NCBI RefSeq assembly: GCF_029227915.1
Contig: NC_079883.1
Location: 25,732,001-25,796,000, forward strand
DNA length: 64,000 nt
Direction of reading: 5' to 3'
From: Hydractinia symbiolongicarpus
Lineage: Eukaryota; Cnidaria; Hydrozoa; Anthoathecata; Hydractiniidae
Shown: piece by piece, positions 42,451 through 54,521 of the stretch
Numbering within the stretch: the first letter of the stretch is position 1
How the letters are laid out: each line of letters opens with the position of its first letter
Made by a program: the position numbers and the translations under genes
Notes under the pieces: model-generated
What the model saw: only the letters and a program-made list of their open reading frames with translations
What the model was told of the DNA's origin: nothing
The model's database searches: none

Positions 42451-45400
42451 TTTTGTACAGCATGCGTTTTCGAACAAGCTCGTTAAAATTTAGAACGGTT
42501 GTACACGTTTCATGTGATCAAAATCGACCTTAAATGTTAATTCAAGATATTTAGTAGGCCTAAAATTTTAAATTTTGTTCAAGGATGAATTTCACGTTGC
42601 AAAATATTAAATGCGTACGATCATGGATGGAGGCGTTGTTTTATAAATGGCAAGGATATGCTATAACCTATTGGGTAATTCATTACTCTGCAAGTAATAA
42701 AAGAGAAACAGTTACATTAATACATGTAGTCATGCTGTCGAGCATGGTGATACATACTAACTTTTTGTTGCCCTTCCCTGACCTCTTCCCAGATTAACTT
42801 GTATTATGTTTCATAAGTACAACGTCGTCCGTAGCGAGGTTATAATAATACAACCTCGTCCCGGGTCTAGGTTGTATTTAAATTAACGTGAATTTTTTAA
42901 AAAATTTGCTTAAAAAGCAAAAATAGCCGAATACCAGTTGGCTGCAACAAAAGTTTTCAAATAGCTTTACTTTAATAAAAACTTTGGCGAAGTCTAAAGT
43001 TTGTTAATTCAAGGAGACAACAGTTTCAATAAACCTGTAATACTTAGCTAGGGTTTTTAACTCACAATTAATTTTGTAACAACAAGCTTTATGATGTGTT
43101 TTTATTTGAAGTGACATTGAATTTTGTGAATTCCAAGCAAATGTCTATTGTTGTAAAACCATGAAAGTTATTGGTTCGAATCCAATCCATCTTTAAAAGG
43201 TGGTAGTTCAAATGGAAGAACAACATGGTGTGCAGTAATTAGTTTCATACTGCAACAAACCATAATCCAAATCAATTCAAAATTTAAAATTCATACAGTT
43301 ATACCCTTTTTCCGTCTCTTTGTGTGCAAAATTGCGGTGAACAGAATAAGCTCCATTAATCTACAAAAAAATCGAAGGTTCAATTCGATATTGGGGTATT
43401 TTAATTATTTTTAATTGCCATTAATAATAAGAACCGCCGTACGCTTTGTTACGCAGTCTCTTGTAACCACATCATCAAGTTCTATCCATGCCAGTACCGA
43501 TAAGTAACGATATGGATGAAATTCTTATTTATCTTTTGCAGCTTTTTTAAATGGAAACAAATCAGAAATTTAAGGTCTTCGAATTTTCTATCGTGGTTAA
43601 TCAAAAGTTAATGGTTCGACAACGAAGATTTGAACAGTCAGATTTAAATAGTAAAGTTGTTGGGTTGGGTTTTGACAAGGTTTAAAATGTCCTCGTTATG
43701 ACTTTTTTGACTTCTAAGGGCTTTGTTTTTACAACATCCTCACTATAAAAAACGGACAATATATCGATAATGTAGAATGGATAATATGTCCATATGCACT
43801 GGAATGAACGGGCTTCTAAATATTGATATATTGACCATATGTATGAAAAATGGATATAATGATGATTTTTTCAGGAGATCCAAGAATCCATATAATGTAG
43901 AGACCTGGTGACCATGTCAGGGCGGAGCGCATCGCGGTTTACGGACTACTGCATCCTTGTTCCCCACCCTCTACCCTGTTTTCAGACAAGGAAATATAAC
44001 ACTAAGATTTATTTATTTACGCCATCATCGGTATCTACAAACTTGAGAAGCCGCCACTTACACTAGACAGCAGAGGCTGTAGCCAGGATACCCAGCTCAA
44101 CCTTCCACAGCATTTCATATTATAATTTATGGCTGGCCTAGTTATTTAAGCTTTCTTTTATAGAGAAAGAAAAAATGATTATAAGGGTGGTTTGAAGGGA
44201 CAACGCTGGGTCTCCTGGCCAAAGTTATGGCTAGACAGACTGAAAGCATGGCCAGCCAGTTAGGCGTGTACAAGAGTTATCTCACCTTCTTTTTTGCCTC
44301 CAGCGGTGAGTTAAAGGGCCATTAATTCATACTGTATATTTTACCGTGGTCACTCACAGAGTTGTTTGCCATGGTATAGACAACCGCACCAAACTAAATT
44401 GCTTAAAAAGGATAACTATCATAACACAGGAACTCACAGTAGAGTACTAAACACAAAGTAAAAGGCTAAGAGTATAAAATATCAATAGTTTAATAACAAT
44501 CTATGAAGTTTTCTATAATGGAGGATCATTTGAGACTTAATTAATCAGCATCAGATAGTTTGTTGGGAAAGGTTGCTGAATATTGTTTCATTATTTAAAA
44601 AAATGAACGCCGAGCGAATATAGATTGAAGGTGGTTGTATATCTAGGTAGCTTGTGAGTGAAATGCAGAAAAATTATATTTCGAGCTAAAAATGATTCCT
44701 TCCTGACCAATATAGTGAATTTCAAAAGAAATAATTGAAACAAGAACGTGTTGAAATTTCAATAAACACATTGAAAATGTGTATGTACTTTTCATGAAAC
44801 AATCGCATAATGGTGCCATGGCGAAAATTTAGCTCACCAAATTTAATTTCACTTTTCGAAATTCTTCTTCAATTCAATTCAATCTTGCAAAGTTTCTATG
44901 ATTAAAGTAGGTAAGATATATTCTATCATCTGACTATATCTTCTCTCTGAAAAAGATCTAGCAAAATGGGAAAGTTGCTCCGTGAAAAATTTAAAAATAA
45001 CAACAGCTAGCGAAAAGGACAACGACACCTTATTTCATAGGCAGAAGCAATGCATATAAGGACAAACAAGAAACAAAGAAGGCAGATAATAAAAGGAGAA
45101 TTGAATTACATAGTATGTAAATCTGTGGAGACTCTGATAAAAATTATAAATGTTGAAAATTAAATTGTATGGTAGTAAAACTTGAGAGCCAATACTGTTT
45201 ATGTATAAAATAGAAGTAGAGGGTTTAAATTTTACAATTTTTAAAGTTTTTAAATTTTACAACGAATGCTTGATGTGTTTTTATTTCTAAATATATACAG
45301 TATTAGGATATGGTTATTAGAATTAGGTAACATACTATATTTTTATCTCAAAATATACAGATTTTTTTGGCTTGATATTCAAAAACATTTTGTCTGTTGT
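42451..45400. other. Intergenic; repeat-like patch at 43.9-44.3 kb
   Basis: No gene recognised. The patch 43905-44290 is GC-richer (GTCAGGGCGGAGCGCATCGC near its start, GGCCAGCCAGTTAGGCG near its end) and looks like a dispersed repeat or SINE-like unit, but I cannot define its ends. Confidence 0.3.
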
Positions 45401-45496
45401 TTTGAATTTTGGATAGTGAAACAAACTCCAATACATTTTTGTTGATACATGTTGTGTCATCATACTTTATTTTCTACTTTTTCATATTTGAAGGAA

Positions 45497-45614
45497 CACA
45501 TTCAATTAGCATTGGATTTATTGGCTACAATGCCGCCATCACAAAACAGTTCTCAACTATGGGTAGACTTCATGAAGTGTCATCCCAATGGATGGAAAAT
45601 ACCGGAATTGATGG
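45497..45614 (+). CDS. Candidate splice-bounded exon, unknown
   Basis: Between an acceptor (TATTTGAAG) and a GTAAGTAG donor lies a phase-0 frame of 39 codons reading EHIQLALDLLATMPPSQ, then QLWVDFMKCHPNGWKIPELM. The composition is protein-like and both borders are good. A further coding-like patch at 45790-45900 (LLKKCEEEVGILKKEM) might be related but does not join in frame. It could be a transposase remnant. Confidence 0.35.
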
Positions 45615-47089
45615 TAAGTAGAATTGTTGTTACATTTTTTGACACTTCGTATATCACGATTTTACATTTATTGTGAAAACATTCGGATAGAGGTACTGTA
45701 GGGCTTAAAAAATAGTGGCAACAACGAAAATATTGTTACACAAAAATATCTCCCAATATATACTACATCGTATTTTTTAAAGGATTGTCGATGAAATTTA
45801 AAAGAGTTGTTCTGATTGAATTAGAGCTGTTGAAAAAATGTGAAGAAGAAGTCGGCATACTCAAAAAAGAAATGTCTAGCTACTTGCTTCCTTTTTGCTG
45901 CTTGAAGAAACTCTTTACGTTAAGATTTCAATCAAGAACTACGATATTTTCGATTCTCACTTTTACCACACGCTTGTCCTATTCGTACGGAGATTAGAAG
46001 ACAATGTGAAAGTGCGCGAAAAAACTATAAAAACCCAATTAAAATTAATGTGACGTGACGGGTCTCCATCTCCGAGACGGATCTTCATCGTTTATGTTCA
46101 AAACAGTTTTCTTCTTCTCCTCCTCACTCACTCCACGCAGCATGTTCTATTGTTTGTAATCAATTTATATTATCAACTTGTGTCAAGTCATTAAAGTATG
46201 TTTCTGAACTATAAAGGGAATAAAGAAATTGAGTTTGTTCCAAAGTCTTTTAGCCCGCATTCATTTCATTCTACTTCAATCAAAACTATTAGCTGTATAC
46301 TATTTTAACTATTTGTAGAATATATTTTTTTAACAAGTACTTATTTGCTTCTTATAATAATACAAGATGTATAGTATACGTAAAACTAGCTCACCTCATA
46401 CGTGGCACTGTATTATATATATTCATTTGTGGAAATAAATTGAAATCAATCACAATGGGCTATCAAACAGAAAGTGAATGTTTCAAAATATCATTCCGGG
46501 CATGCTATGTAATATATTAAAAAGAATGGCCACAAACTTGATCATATTTTTTTTGAAGTAATCACATAAAAAACTTTCTATATTAACAAAAAGCAATATA
46601 TAAAGAAGTAGTAATCTTCTTGTGAAACATTCTGTGATGCCACAGATGCTAATGGTTTTGACTTTCGTAGTGCATGAGCATATTTTTTGAAAAAAATAAT
46701 TATTTGAGGAAACTACAAAGAAAAATTGAGTTACTGTCAGTACATTCATATACATTATGAGAACCATCATAAAACCATCCAATAAACCTGAAAGTATAAT
46801 TCAAAACTTTCAGTCTGTGAAATACCCAAACACCACTAGATTTCATCAAGAAACTACAACTACAAACTACAATCGTTCGATATATATTAACAATTGTTTC
46901 ATAAAAAATGGTTTTTAATCCTTAACGAAGACGACGTGATACACGTTTGCCTAAAGTTCATTCCAGTATATGTTAACAAGTTTTAATGTTGTGAAACAAA
47001 AAAAGGTTTCGTTCAACCAAGAGATAATCGCTATATACAAAAGTATTCAGGCCTCAATTCATCGAAACAAGACAAGTAGAGTTCGTATA

Positions 47090-47710
47090 TGTGATAATAC
47101 CTTAGACACAATTCATTTCCGGCCAAAATTAAGCGAAACGAGAGAAATCTGCAGGGCTTAACTGATAATGCCATAGACAAGTGCCGACTTTGGTGTTATG
47201 AAAGGCCCAATTCACCAAAACAACGGAACCTGCTATGTATGGATTGCTTCTAGAAACAGGACCATTTTCCTAAATTTTTTTTCAACGACCTAGCTCACCG
47301 AAACAATCAAATCTATTATGTACGGATTCCTTTTAGAAACAGGATCCTTTTTCTGAATGTTTACCAATGGCTCAATTTACCAAAATAACCGAATCTGTGA
47401 TGTATGAATTGCTTCTAGAAACAGAAGCTTTTTCGTGAATGCTTAACAATGGGCCAATCCACCGAAACAACTGAATCTGTGATGTATGCATTGCTTCTAG
47501 AAACAGGAGCTCTTTCCTGAATGATTATCAAAGGTCTAATTTGCGGAAATAACTGTATCTCTTACTTATCAGAGGCTCGATTTACCAACATAACCGAATG
47601 TGTTATGTATGGATTGCTTTTAAAATCGGGAATTCTCACCTGAATATATTGTGAAGGCAATTTCGCAAATGTTAGCCAACTTTATGTGTATGGATTGCTC
47701 CTGACTTGCC
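47090..47710. repeat. Degenerate tandem array, about 82-bp period
   Basis: Six to seven diverged copies, best seen from 47234 to 47560, share GTATGGATTGCTTCTAGAAA, then a TTTCCTGAATG block and a CCAATTTACCGAAACAACCG block. No coding role. Confidence 0.75.
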
Positions 47711-47939
47711 AATTCTTTCCTAACTTTTTTGTTAAAGCCTTACAGATGTAAATTTCTTCCGCCCTTTAAGGAAATAAAAATCTGATATTAAAGTACCACA
47801 TCAAATGCGGTTGATTAACAATTAATATTGAAAATCAAATAGAAGAATAATTTTAACAAAAGAGCTTTGGCTCTTTTGGGATAAGGCAGTTTAGAAGGGG
47901 ATTAAACACAAGACGACGATAAACATTTGCGTAGATATT

Positions 47940-49495
47940 TACGCTCCATCTTAAGAAAACAAATTAATCAAGTTCAGAGAGCACAGAAAACGAATACAAA
48001 AAGTTGTATCCACAATGTTCCAGCCCTGCTCAGTTTTATGGTACCGCCAAGGTTTACAAGATACCACCTAATTCGACAGTAGCTGACGATTTACCATCAC
48101 GACCCATCATATCGAATATCGGATCTGCTACTTACAACACATCAAACTACCTCGCGAAATCTTTAACACCGCTGACAAAGTCAACATATACTACTGAAAG
48201 CTCTTTAGATTTTATATTATCATTGAAAGGAGAAAAGATACCTCATAATTACAAACTAGTACCTTTTGACGTCACTAGTTTATTCACCAACGTTCCGTTG
48301 GAACAAAAGATAGACATAATATTGCAAAAGATATATGCTGAAAAAGTTATAGAAACAAAAATTAAGCGAGAGGAAATGAAACATCTATTAATCTCATGTA
48401 CAAAACATGTACATTTCAGTTTTAACAACCAACTTATATTCAGGTAGATGGTGTAGCAATGGGCTCGCCTCTAGGACCAGTCCTAGCATATCTTCATGGT
48501 TGAGTTGGAGAATGAAATAGTCCCAAAATTAGAAAATTCAGTAAAATTTTGGAAGAAATATGTAGATGACACTGTTAATGAAAACCAGATAAACAATGTG
48601 CTGATCACACTTAATAGTTACCATTCGAATATCCAGTGAACATATGAAGTTAAAAACGATAACTACATAGCCTTTCTTGATGTAAAAACACATCCATTTA
48701 TCGAAAAGACACGAACACTGACATATAAAAGCACTAGAATTCATCTGCATCACGCCCATGGAAAGTTGAAACGGTTAAATCGTTGGTGCTGAGAGCGTTT
48801 AATATATGCTCTTAATCACAAGATCTGAAATACGAACTAAATCACTTAAAAAATGTGTTTATAAAAAACTTATCCCGAAGCAGTTGTATCTAATGTAATT
48901 AATAACACACAGCGAAATTTCAACATTCAAAATGCCGACACTGTTTCTGATGAAGACACCAATGAATCTCCAATAACACCTTTCATGGTTTTTATTCTGT
49001 CAAGTCTGGCTACGGGAAAATAAATAAGGTTAATTTCGTTTAAGAAAAGCGAATTAGAAAATAATGGTAACTGCTTAGTAATGCGTCTAACACTTTTAAA
49101 CAGTTTCTATCAGCCAATGTCAAGCCACGCATTGCTGATCAATGTCAAATGTTATGTTTGCTATTTTCTGTTAAATAGAACCAAGGATGAACACAACATG
49201 GTGTTGTGTACAAATATACTTGTCCGGTGGAATAGTGCGATGCTACATACATTGGTGAAACAGCCAGGAGGCTTAATGAAAGATAGACCACCAAAAACGC
49301 GATAAGAACTCTCACATCCTAAAACATTCAGTCATTGAGAATTACCAACTTGGTGAACAAAAGAACTTCAGTATTTTGATAGATAATGTTCACCACTTTT
49401 AAAAAGAAAAAAATAGCTGAGGCCATGTATATTTGTGATAACAGTCCCACGCTTAATGTACAGGGATTATCTGTTCCATTAAAATTGTTTTAAGA
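47940..49495 (+). mobile_element. Penelope-like retroelement, broken (RT plus GIY-YIG)
   Basis: The frame at 48004-48447 carries Penelope-type reverse transcriptase blocks (FYGTAKVYKIP, RPIISNIGS, LVPFDVTSLFTNVPL). Frameshifts follow, then VDGVAMGSPLGPVLA, KYVDDT and FLDVKTH fragments. A GIY-YIG endonuclease remnant (TYIGETARRLNE, about 49240) follows. The frame ends with SPTLNVQGLSVPLKLF before a stop near 49492, a typical Penelope C terminus. At least four breaks; the 5' part is missing. Confidence 0.88.
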
Positions 49496-49499
49496 TAAA

Positions 49500-50345
49500 T
49501 ATTATTTATAGTCAACAAGGGGAGGAGTGCATTTGTGCACCGCGCTGTGGACGTTACCCTCACCAACGGTATATAGTTTATATACCTTTGGGTATGCCGT
49601 TATGTGTTATATGTTTCGTTAAGTATTGTTTTATACGTCCTCTGTGTATTGCGTAGTTGTTGAAAATTAAATTTAAAAAACTTTTGAGATAATTGTAACA
49701 ATTTACGTTGATAATTGTCTTGTAGTAACAAGACGAAATATCCGTTAAAGTAAAATAAAAAAATGTCATCATCAATCAAACTTCTCGTATTTATTTTTAT
49801 TGTGAAGTTATATGCCGAATTAATATATAAGACTAATTAAACAAGAACATATTTGGTAATATCGATCTGCTTGTGCTAAGGCATTTGCCATTGTTTAACT
49901 GGATGTCAGTTGAGCTTGCCGCAATTTTTTGTTATATAAATTGGCAAAACAGTAACAGCTAGTGGGTTTCAATAATCAGTTTCTTCACTAAAAAACAATT
50001 AATCTGTAAGAATCTTGCTATTAGATCACAGAAATGTTACACGAAAAAACTTTGGAAATGAATACAATTAATTTGGAAACTATGAATTTTAGGAAAAGTA
50101 AAAACAAACAGAGATATATATGTCACATAGCAGTCATAATATGTATTGTAAAGAAACAAATAACAACAACATGATCAACACTTACATTTTATTCCAATAC
50201 ATGGAAAAAGAGTTTGGCAGTACTTTTAAGCTCTGACATGTGTACAGGTAGTGGCATAAAAAGACACCCTAGTCATTAAAGTTACTGCAAAAAAACTTTC
50301 ATAACAAAAGAACCATCCATTATGTAAATTCTCTTACAATTCCGC
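49500..50345. other. Intergenic, no gene seen
   Basis: AT-rich sequence after the Penelope element, with a GGTATA..TATACC inverted repeat at about 49568-49588. A 25-base segment at 49974-49998 recurs exactly at 51072-51096. Confidence 0.35.
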
Positions 50346-50349
50346 CTCA

Positions 50350-50546
50350 AACCACTGATGGTGATTTATATTTAATGTGGTCTGTGCTCAATGGATTTCA
50401 GGATGGACCAGGTTTCCAGTGTTTAGCTCCCATTGCTACAAAAATCTTTATGAAATGACAAACTAACTAGACAATGGGGGGACATTGAACTTTTAATCTC
50501 AAGTAGAGGAGATGATTCAAACGCTCTACCGACAGAGCTGCACTAA
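50350..50546 (-). mobile_element. tRNA-derived SINE
   Basis: The minus strand begins GTGCAGCTCTGTCGGTAGAG, a tRNA D-arm and A box. About 40 bases on is GTTCAATGTCC, a B box. A unique body (ACACTGGAAACCTGGTCC) follows. The head resembles a Lys-type tRNA, but the acceptor and anticodon arms are not intact. Confidence 0.65.
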
Positions 50547-51504
50547 ATCCATCATCTTTTTAAGAACTTATGGGAACACGACCTTATATTTGCTGCAATG
50601 ATTTCCACAACATAGCTTAGTACACCTTTTTTGCTTGACATGACATTCATACTCTTTTTAGAAAGATTGCAGTTCCCGAGCATTAACAAATGTAAAAATA
50701 ACATTTTGCATTGATTATAATGTTTTGTTAGAAACAGCATCCATACTTTTACTAACAGCGCGTGAAACCGCCACAGCATTGACGCAATTCTTATATTGAT
50801 TTTCACCACACAGTGTTCTGTTAAAGGCACATAAGACGTATATTGGTTCCATGGTTACAGAACTCTCATGCACACATTCGCTAAAGGGGAAAGAGGGGAA
50901 AGCAAATACACAGTTTGTGCTTGCTATCAACGACACAGTATCCATAAATTCGGCAGATTTTTTTAAAAAAATTATATTTGGCTCACTTTTTTACATGTGT
51001 TGTGAACGACTCAGCATCCATACATTTCTTAGATTGTTTTTCACTGATCATTCACTCGTTCGTTGTAATGTAATCAGTTTCTTCACTAAAAAACAAAACA
51101 CAAAACAATAAAATATTGAAGCAATTCTCCGGAATTTGCAGACAATACATAGAGGTCTAACAGTACTCTAAAAAGATGTGTTCACATATTTCTATTTGAG
51201 GAGTCTAAAGCAATAAAAAAGCAAGGACTTACATTCACATTGTATGGATCTTCGTTTGATATTATTCTTACGATTTTTCATATCAGTAATTGGCTGTCTG
51301 TTCTATATTACCAAAAATACAATTTAGCGAAGCAAAAAAATGAATGCCAAGATTCAACCTAAATATAACGTAAATATTTCTTAATAACCCTAGAAGGACA
51401 CTGGTCTCTGCTTCATGTACAATAAAAATATAAAGTAAAAGAACGTTTTAGTCCAAAGTAAAAGTCTGCATAACTTTTTAAACAGTTGTGTGAAAGTTTA
51501 ACAA

Positions 51505-51700
51505 ACATTTAAGAAATTTCCTCAAATAATTATTTTTAACGTTGCAAAAATAAGAAATATAAAAACATTTATATATATGCAAATAGTAATGAATGGAAAC
51601 ATTTAAGACGTTTCCTCAAATAATTATTTTTTAATGCTGGAAATATATAAATAAAAAAACCCATCTATTTATGCATGCAGATAGTAATGAATGGAAACTC
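51505..51700. repeat. Two-copy tandem duplication, about 93 bp
   Basis: Two copies share TTTCCTCAAATAATTATTTT near the start and GTAATGAATGGAAAC at the end, separated by diverged AT-rich sequence. No coding role. Confidence 0.7.
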
Positions 51701-53140
51701 GTTGTTCTTAATTGAAAAAAAATTTTTATATAGAAAAATCCTAGTTGGTACACATTGCATTTTTGCTGTTTTTTAGGCTGAATCAAAAAGAAAAAGATAT
51801 ATGTGGAGTATTTGTTCCACTAGTGCTATTGGCTTTATACCATAGGTTATAACTGTGTGCCGTTTTCTTGAATACAAATAGGTCCAGAATCAATTTTTAA
51901 AAGCCAATTGCTCTTTTCAAGTACAAGTTTCAGGAATTTCATAAAGTTTCTTAATTGACGGTATTTTTTGGGCTTGGTGACTTGTTGATTATATTTTCAG
52001 CCTGAACACATATGTATTGGTTTTGACGCACAATCAAACACTTGCAACACTGACACTGGTCCATTGTGGCCAAAAAGTAGCGATGTATGTCACTCACTAA
52101 CTGCAATGCTTGTTGATTCTTTTTTCCTTATTGCTTTATAAAAATCCAAACAATGTTTTCAATTTTGTTGACATGGTCACAAAAAGACAAATAGAAATAA
52201 CAGACTTCGTAGACTACACATTCATTGAGAAAATTGTATTACATCCAGACTATTAGAGAACTCCATTTCAATTAAATTTTAACAAGGTTTTGTGATATAT
52301 AGTATGATTTTCATTAAGTATATGCGGGAATATTGGAATACTATGCTTGACTCTGTACAGTTAATCAGTTAAAGCTAAGATGTTAATGGATAACAATATA
52401 GAACCACTGAATTATGTTTCACATGAATTAAATTCCATGTGGACTATTTTTTTTGTGGATGCCACATCGTCTGTAATTAGTTTGCAAATATTTTTTGAGC
52501 TGATTAATTAATGTGAATAACTGTTTTTTGTAGACAGACTTAGTTCAAATATCTCAAAAGGGACTTAATTTGACAATTTTTTTAAACAACAATACCATGA
52601 ATTTTACCCATGCTAAACATAATTCACGGAATACAAACACTGTGATCATTAGGAAACGCATGTTTGGCCAATGTAGCTTTGATACACAAAGAAATATTGA
52701 CATAAATTCTGTATTTTTTCTTAAAAAAAACAAAAAAATGTTCCCTGATTTTTAAAATGTATGTTGGGTTTATAGTTAACGGACTAGTTTTTATGTGTCT
52801 TGAGCCATCGTGACAACGTTTTGCAAAATAGAAAATGTTTGGTGGCTAATCCTGCTGGAAAAGGTTTTAATATGGTGTAGTTATTTCGTGCTTTTTTTAC
52901 CGCTACTTGTGAGATTTTAAAATATATATTCAGGTAGGGGGTACAGTACATCTCAATAAAGCACTCCGCCATGATGTGTGACGGTTTAAGTGATCCAACT
53001 GGCATTCAATGTCTTATAAATAACTCAATTTTATTTGAATCGCACTAGCAGAAAACTTCTTTCTATAACAACTCAACAGAGTTTTAGTATAACGTATATC
53101 TGCACTAATCACTCAATGAGATGAATGGCAGGGTTTAACT
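51701..53140. other. Intergenic, no gene seen
   Basis: AT-rich sequence with short frames only. Nothing recognised. Confidence 0.35.
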
Positions 53141-53148
53141 GCATTTAA

Positions 53149-53556
53149 CGCTCAAACCTTAACATAGACATTGAGGTCAACATACCCATACTCATCGAAA
53201 AGGATTGGAATGAGTACTATTACAGGGAGCTGTTACAATTCAGGCATGAGCCATCTAACGAAGTGGACGGAAATGCAATAGCAATAATAAGAACTGATTC
53301 TTTACAAAACGAAAGCATTGTTGTACACATGCCACAAAACATATCAAAAATATTTTTCATGTTCTTGAAAGTCTCGAACACTTCGATTACAGCTTAGGTT
53401 TGTGGAAAGAAAGTTAATCGTGGAGGTGGATATGGTCTGGAAATACCAGTTGTGTATAAGTTTTATGGACAAGAAAAATTGATTGACTGGTTTGCGAAGA
53501 AGATTGAGACTGTAAAAGCAGACATTTCCTGTAAAGTTTTAAAGTGTTTAAAATAG
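53149..53556 (+). pseudogene. HIRAN-like domain pseudogene
   Basis: One frame runs from 53149 to a stop at 53554 with a single internal TAG at 53395. It reads FRHEPSNEVDGNAIAII, then VVHMPQNISKIFFMFLK, then GGGYGLEIPVVYKFYG. That pattern matches HIRAN-like domains found in many cnidarian and fish genes, often of mobile origin (H/R-E-P-x-N-x-x-D-x-x-A-I, then V-x-H-x-P-x-x-I-S, then GLEIP). No start codon or splice borders support a full gene. Confidence 0.6.
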
Positions 53557-53559
53557 ATA

Positions 53560-54372
53560 TTTTAAAATTAAATACTTATCTCTAATTTGACCAGAAAACG
53601 GACAGTGCATGGACAAAGTGTCCGCTAATTGAAGAGAATACTGTATACATTTATTTTCAGCAGCGTTTTAAGCTCTACTCAATAAAGGCGACGGGGAAAC
53701 ACGGGGAAAATTTTTTTGTGTGTATTTACTAAGTAGATTTTTCTGCGGGCCTTATCGACTAGTGTAGGTGCTTACACGATTTCAACTGAGTTAACTATTT
53801 TTACTCGCTAAACGACAAAATTACAAGACGAAATTTAAGCAACAAATTACACATGTAAGATGACATAAAATATAATAAGAAATAAACACTTACTAGATAT
53901 ATAGTGGCGTAAGCCAAGCCAACTACATGTGAGAGAAAACAACTAAAACAGATGCTGAGATACAGGACAACTCCTGTGATGTATGAAAGAAAAATTTCAC
54001 TCAACAGCGAATTTATTACAAAAATGTATGTTCGACATGGTGAAGACTGAATGCGCAGAAAAAAAGATGTGCAAGATGTGCAGAAAATTTAACTAAAAAT
54101 AGTACCAAAATTACAATTATTCTCTTTACATAATTAACACGGGACAATACATCACAACACAAAACTAACAAAATGCATCTTGTTCTCCACCGCAGAGCGA
54201 ACTCTACAGCAGAGCACATACGCGACACCACAAGGACAATACAAATGACGTATCAAAATAAATGTCAATACGGCCGGAAATTCATGTAGGCTGTTATTTG
54301 GTGAGCTACTTTACGTATCCGCACCCTAAGCAACGTTCATTTACACATATGCACATTAGAAAAGATAGAATT
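53560..54372. other. Intergenic, no gene seen
   Basis: Short frames only; no conserved sequence or repeat recognised. Confidence 0.35.
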
Positions 54373-54521
54373 ATCACATTTATGTTATCTTAAAATAACT
54401 CGAGTTATCTTACAATCAAGACATTTATGTGAATATACACGCATTCCGAAATCACATTAATAGAGTTATCTTAAGATAGCACTTGTTATCTTAAAATAAC
54501 TTTATTAATGTGACTTTTGAA
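54373..54521. repeat. Pair of related palindromic units
   Basis: Two adjacent palindromes. In the second (about 54451-54521) TCACATTAATAGAGTTATCT pairs with AATAACTTTATTAATGTGA. The first (54373-54434) has ATCACATTTATG and CATTTATGTGA at its ends. TTATCTTAAAATAAC occurs in both. They look like tiny MITE copies. Confidence 0.65.

Noticed and set aside
46483-46782. Hydrophobic minus-strand frame of 99 codons
   Set aside because: Composition follows local AT richness (Phe/Ile/Leu); no signal or family features and no splice support.
50480-50546. Functional Lys-type tRNA gene
   Set aside because: The D-arm is good, but the anticodon and acceptor stems do not pair and a SINE body follows.
50552-50945. 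Overlapping minus-strand frames with Cys and Ser-rich sequence
   Set aside because: Two frames overlap and neither shows a recognisable domain; left unannotated although a decayed element cannot be excluded.
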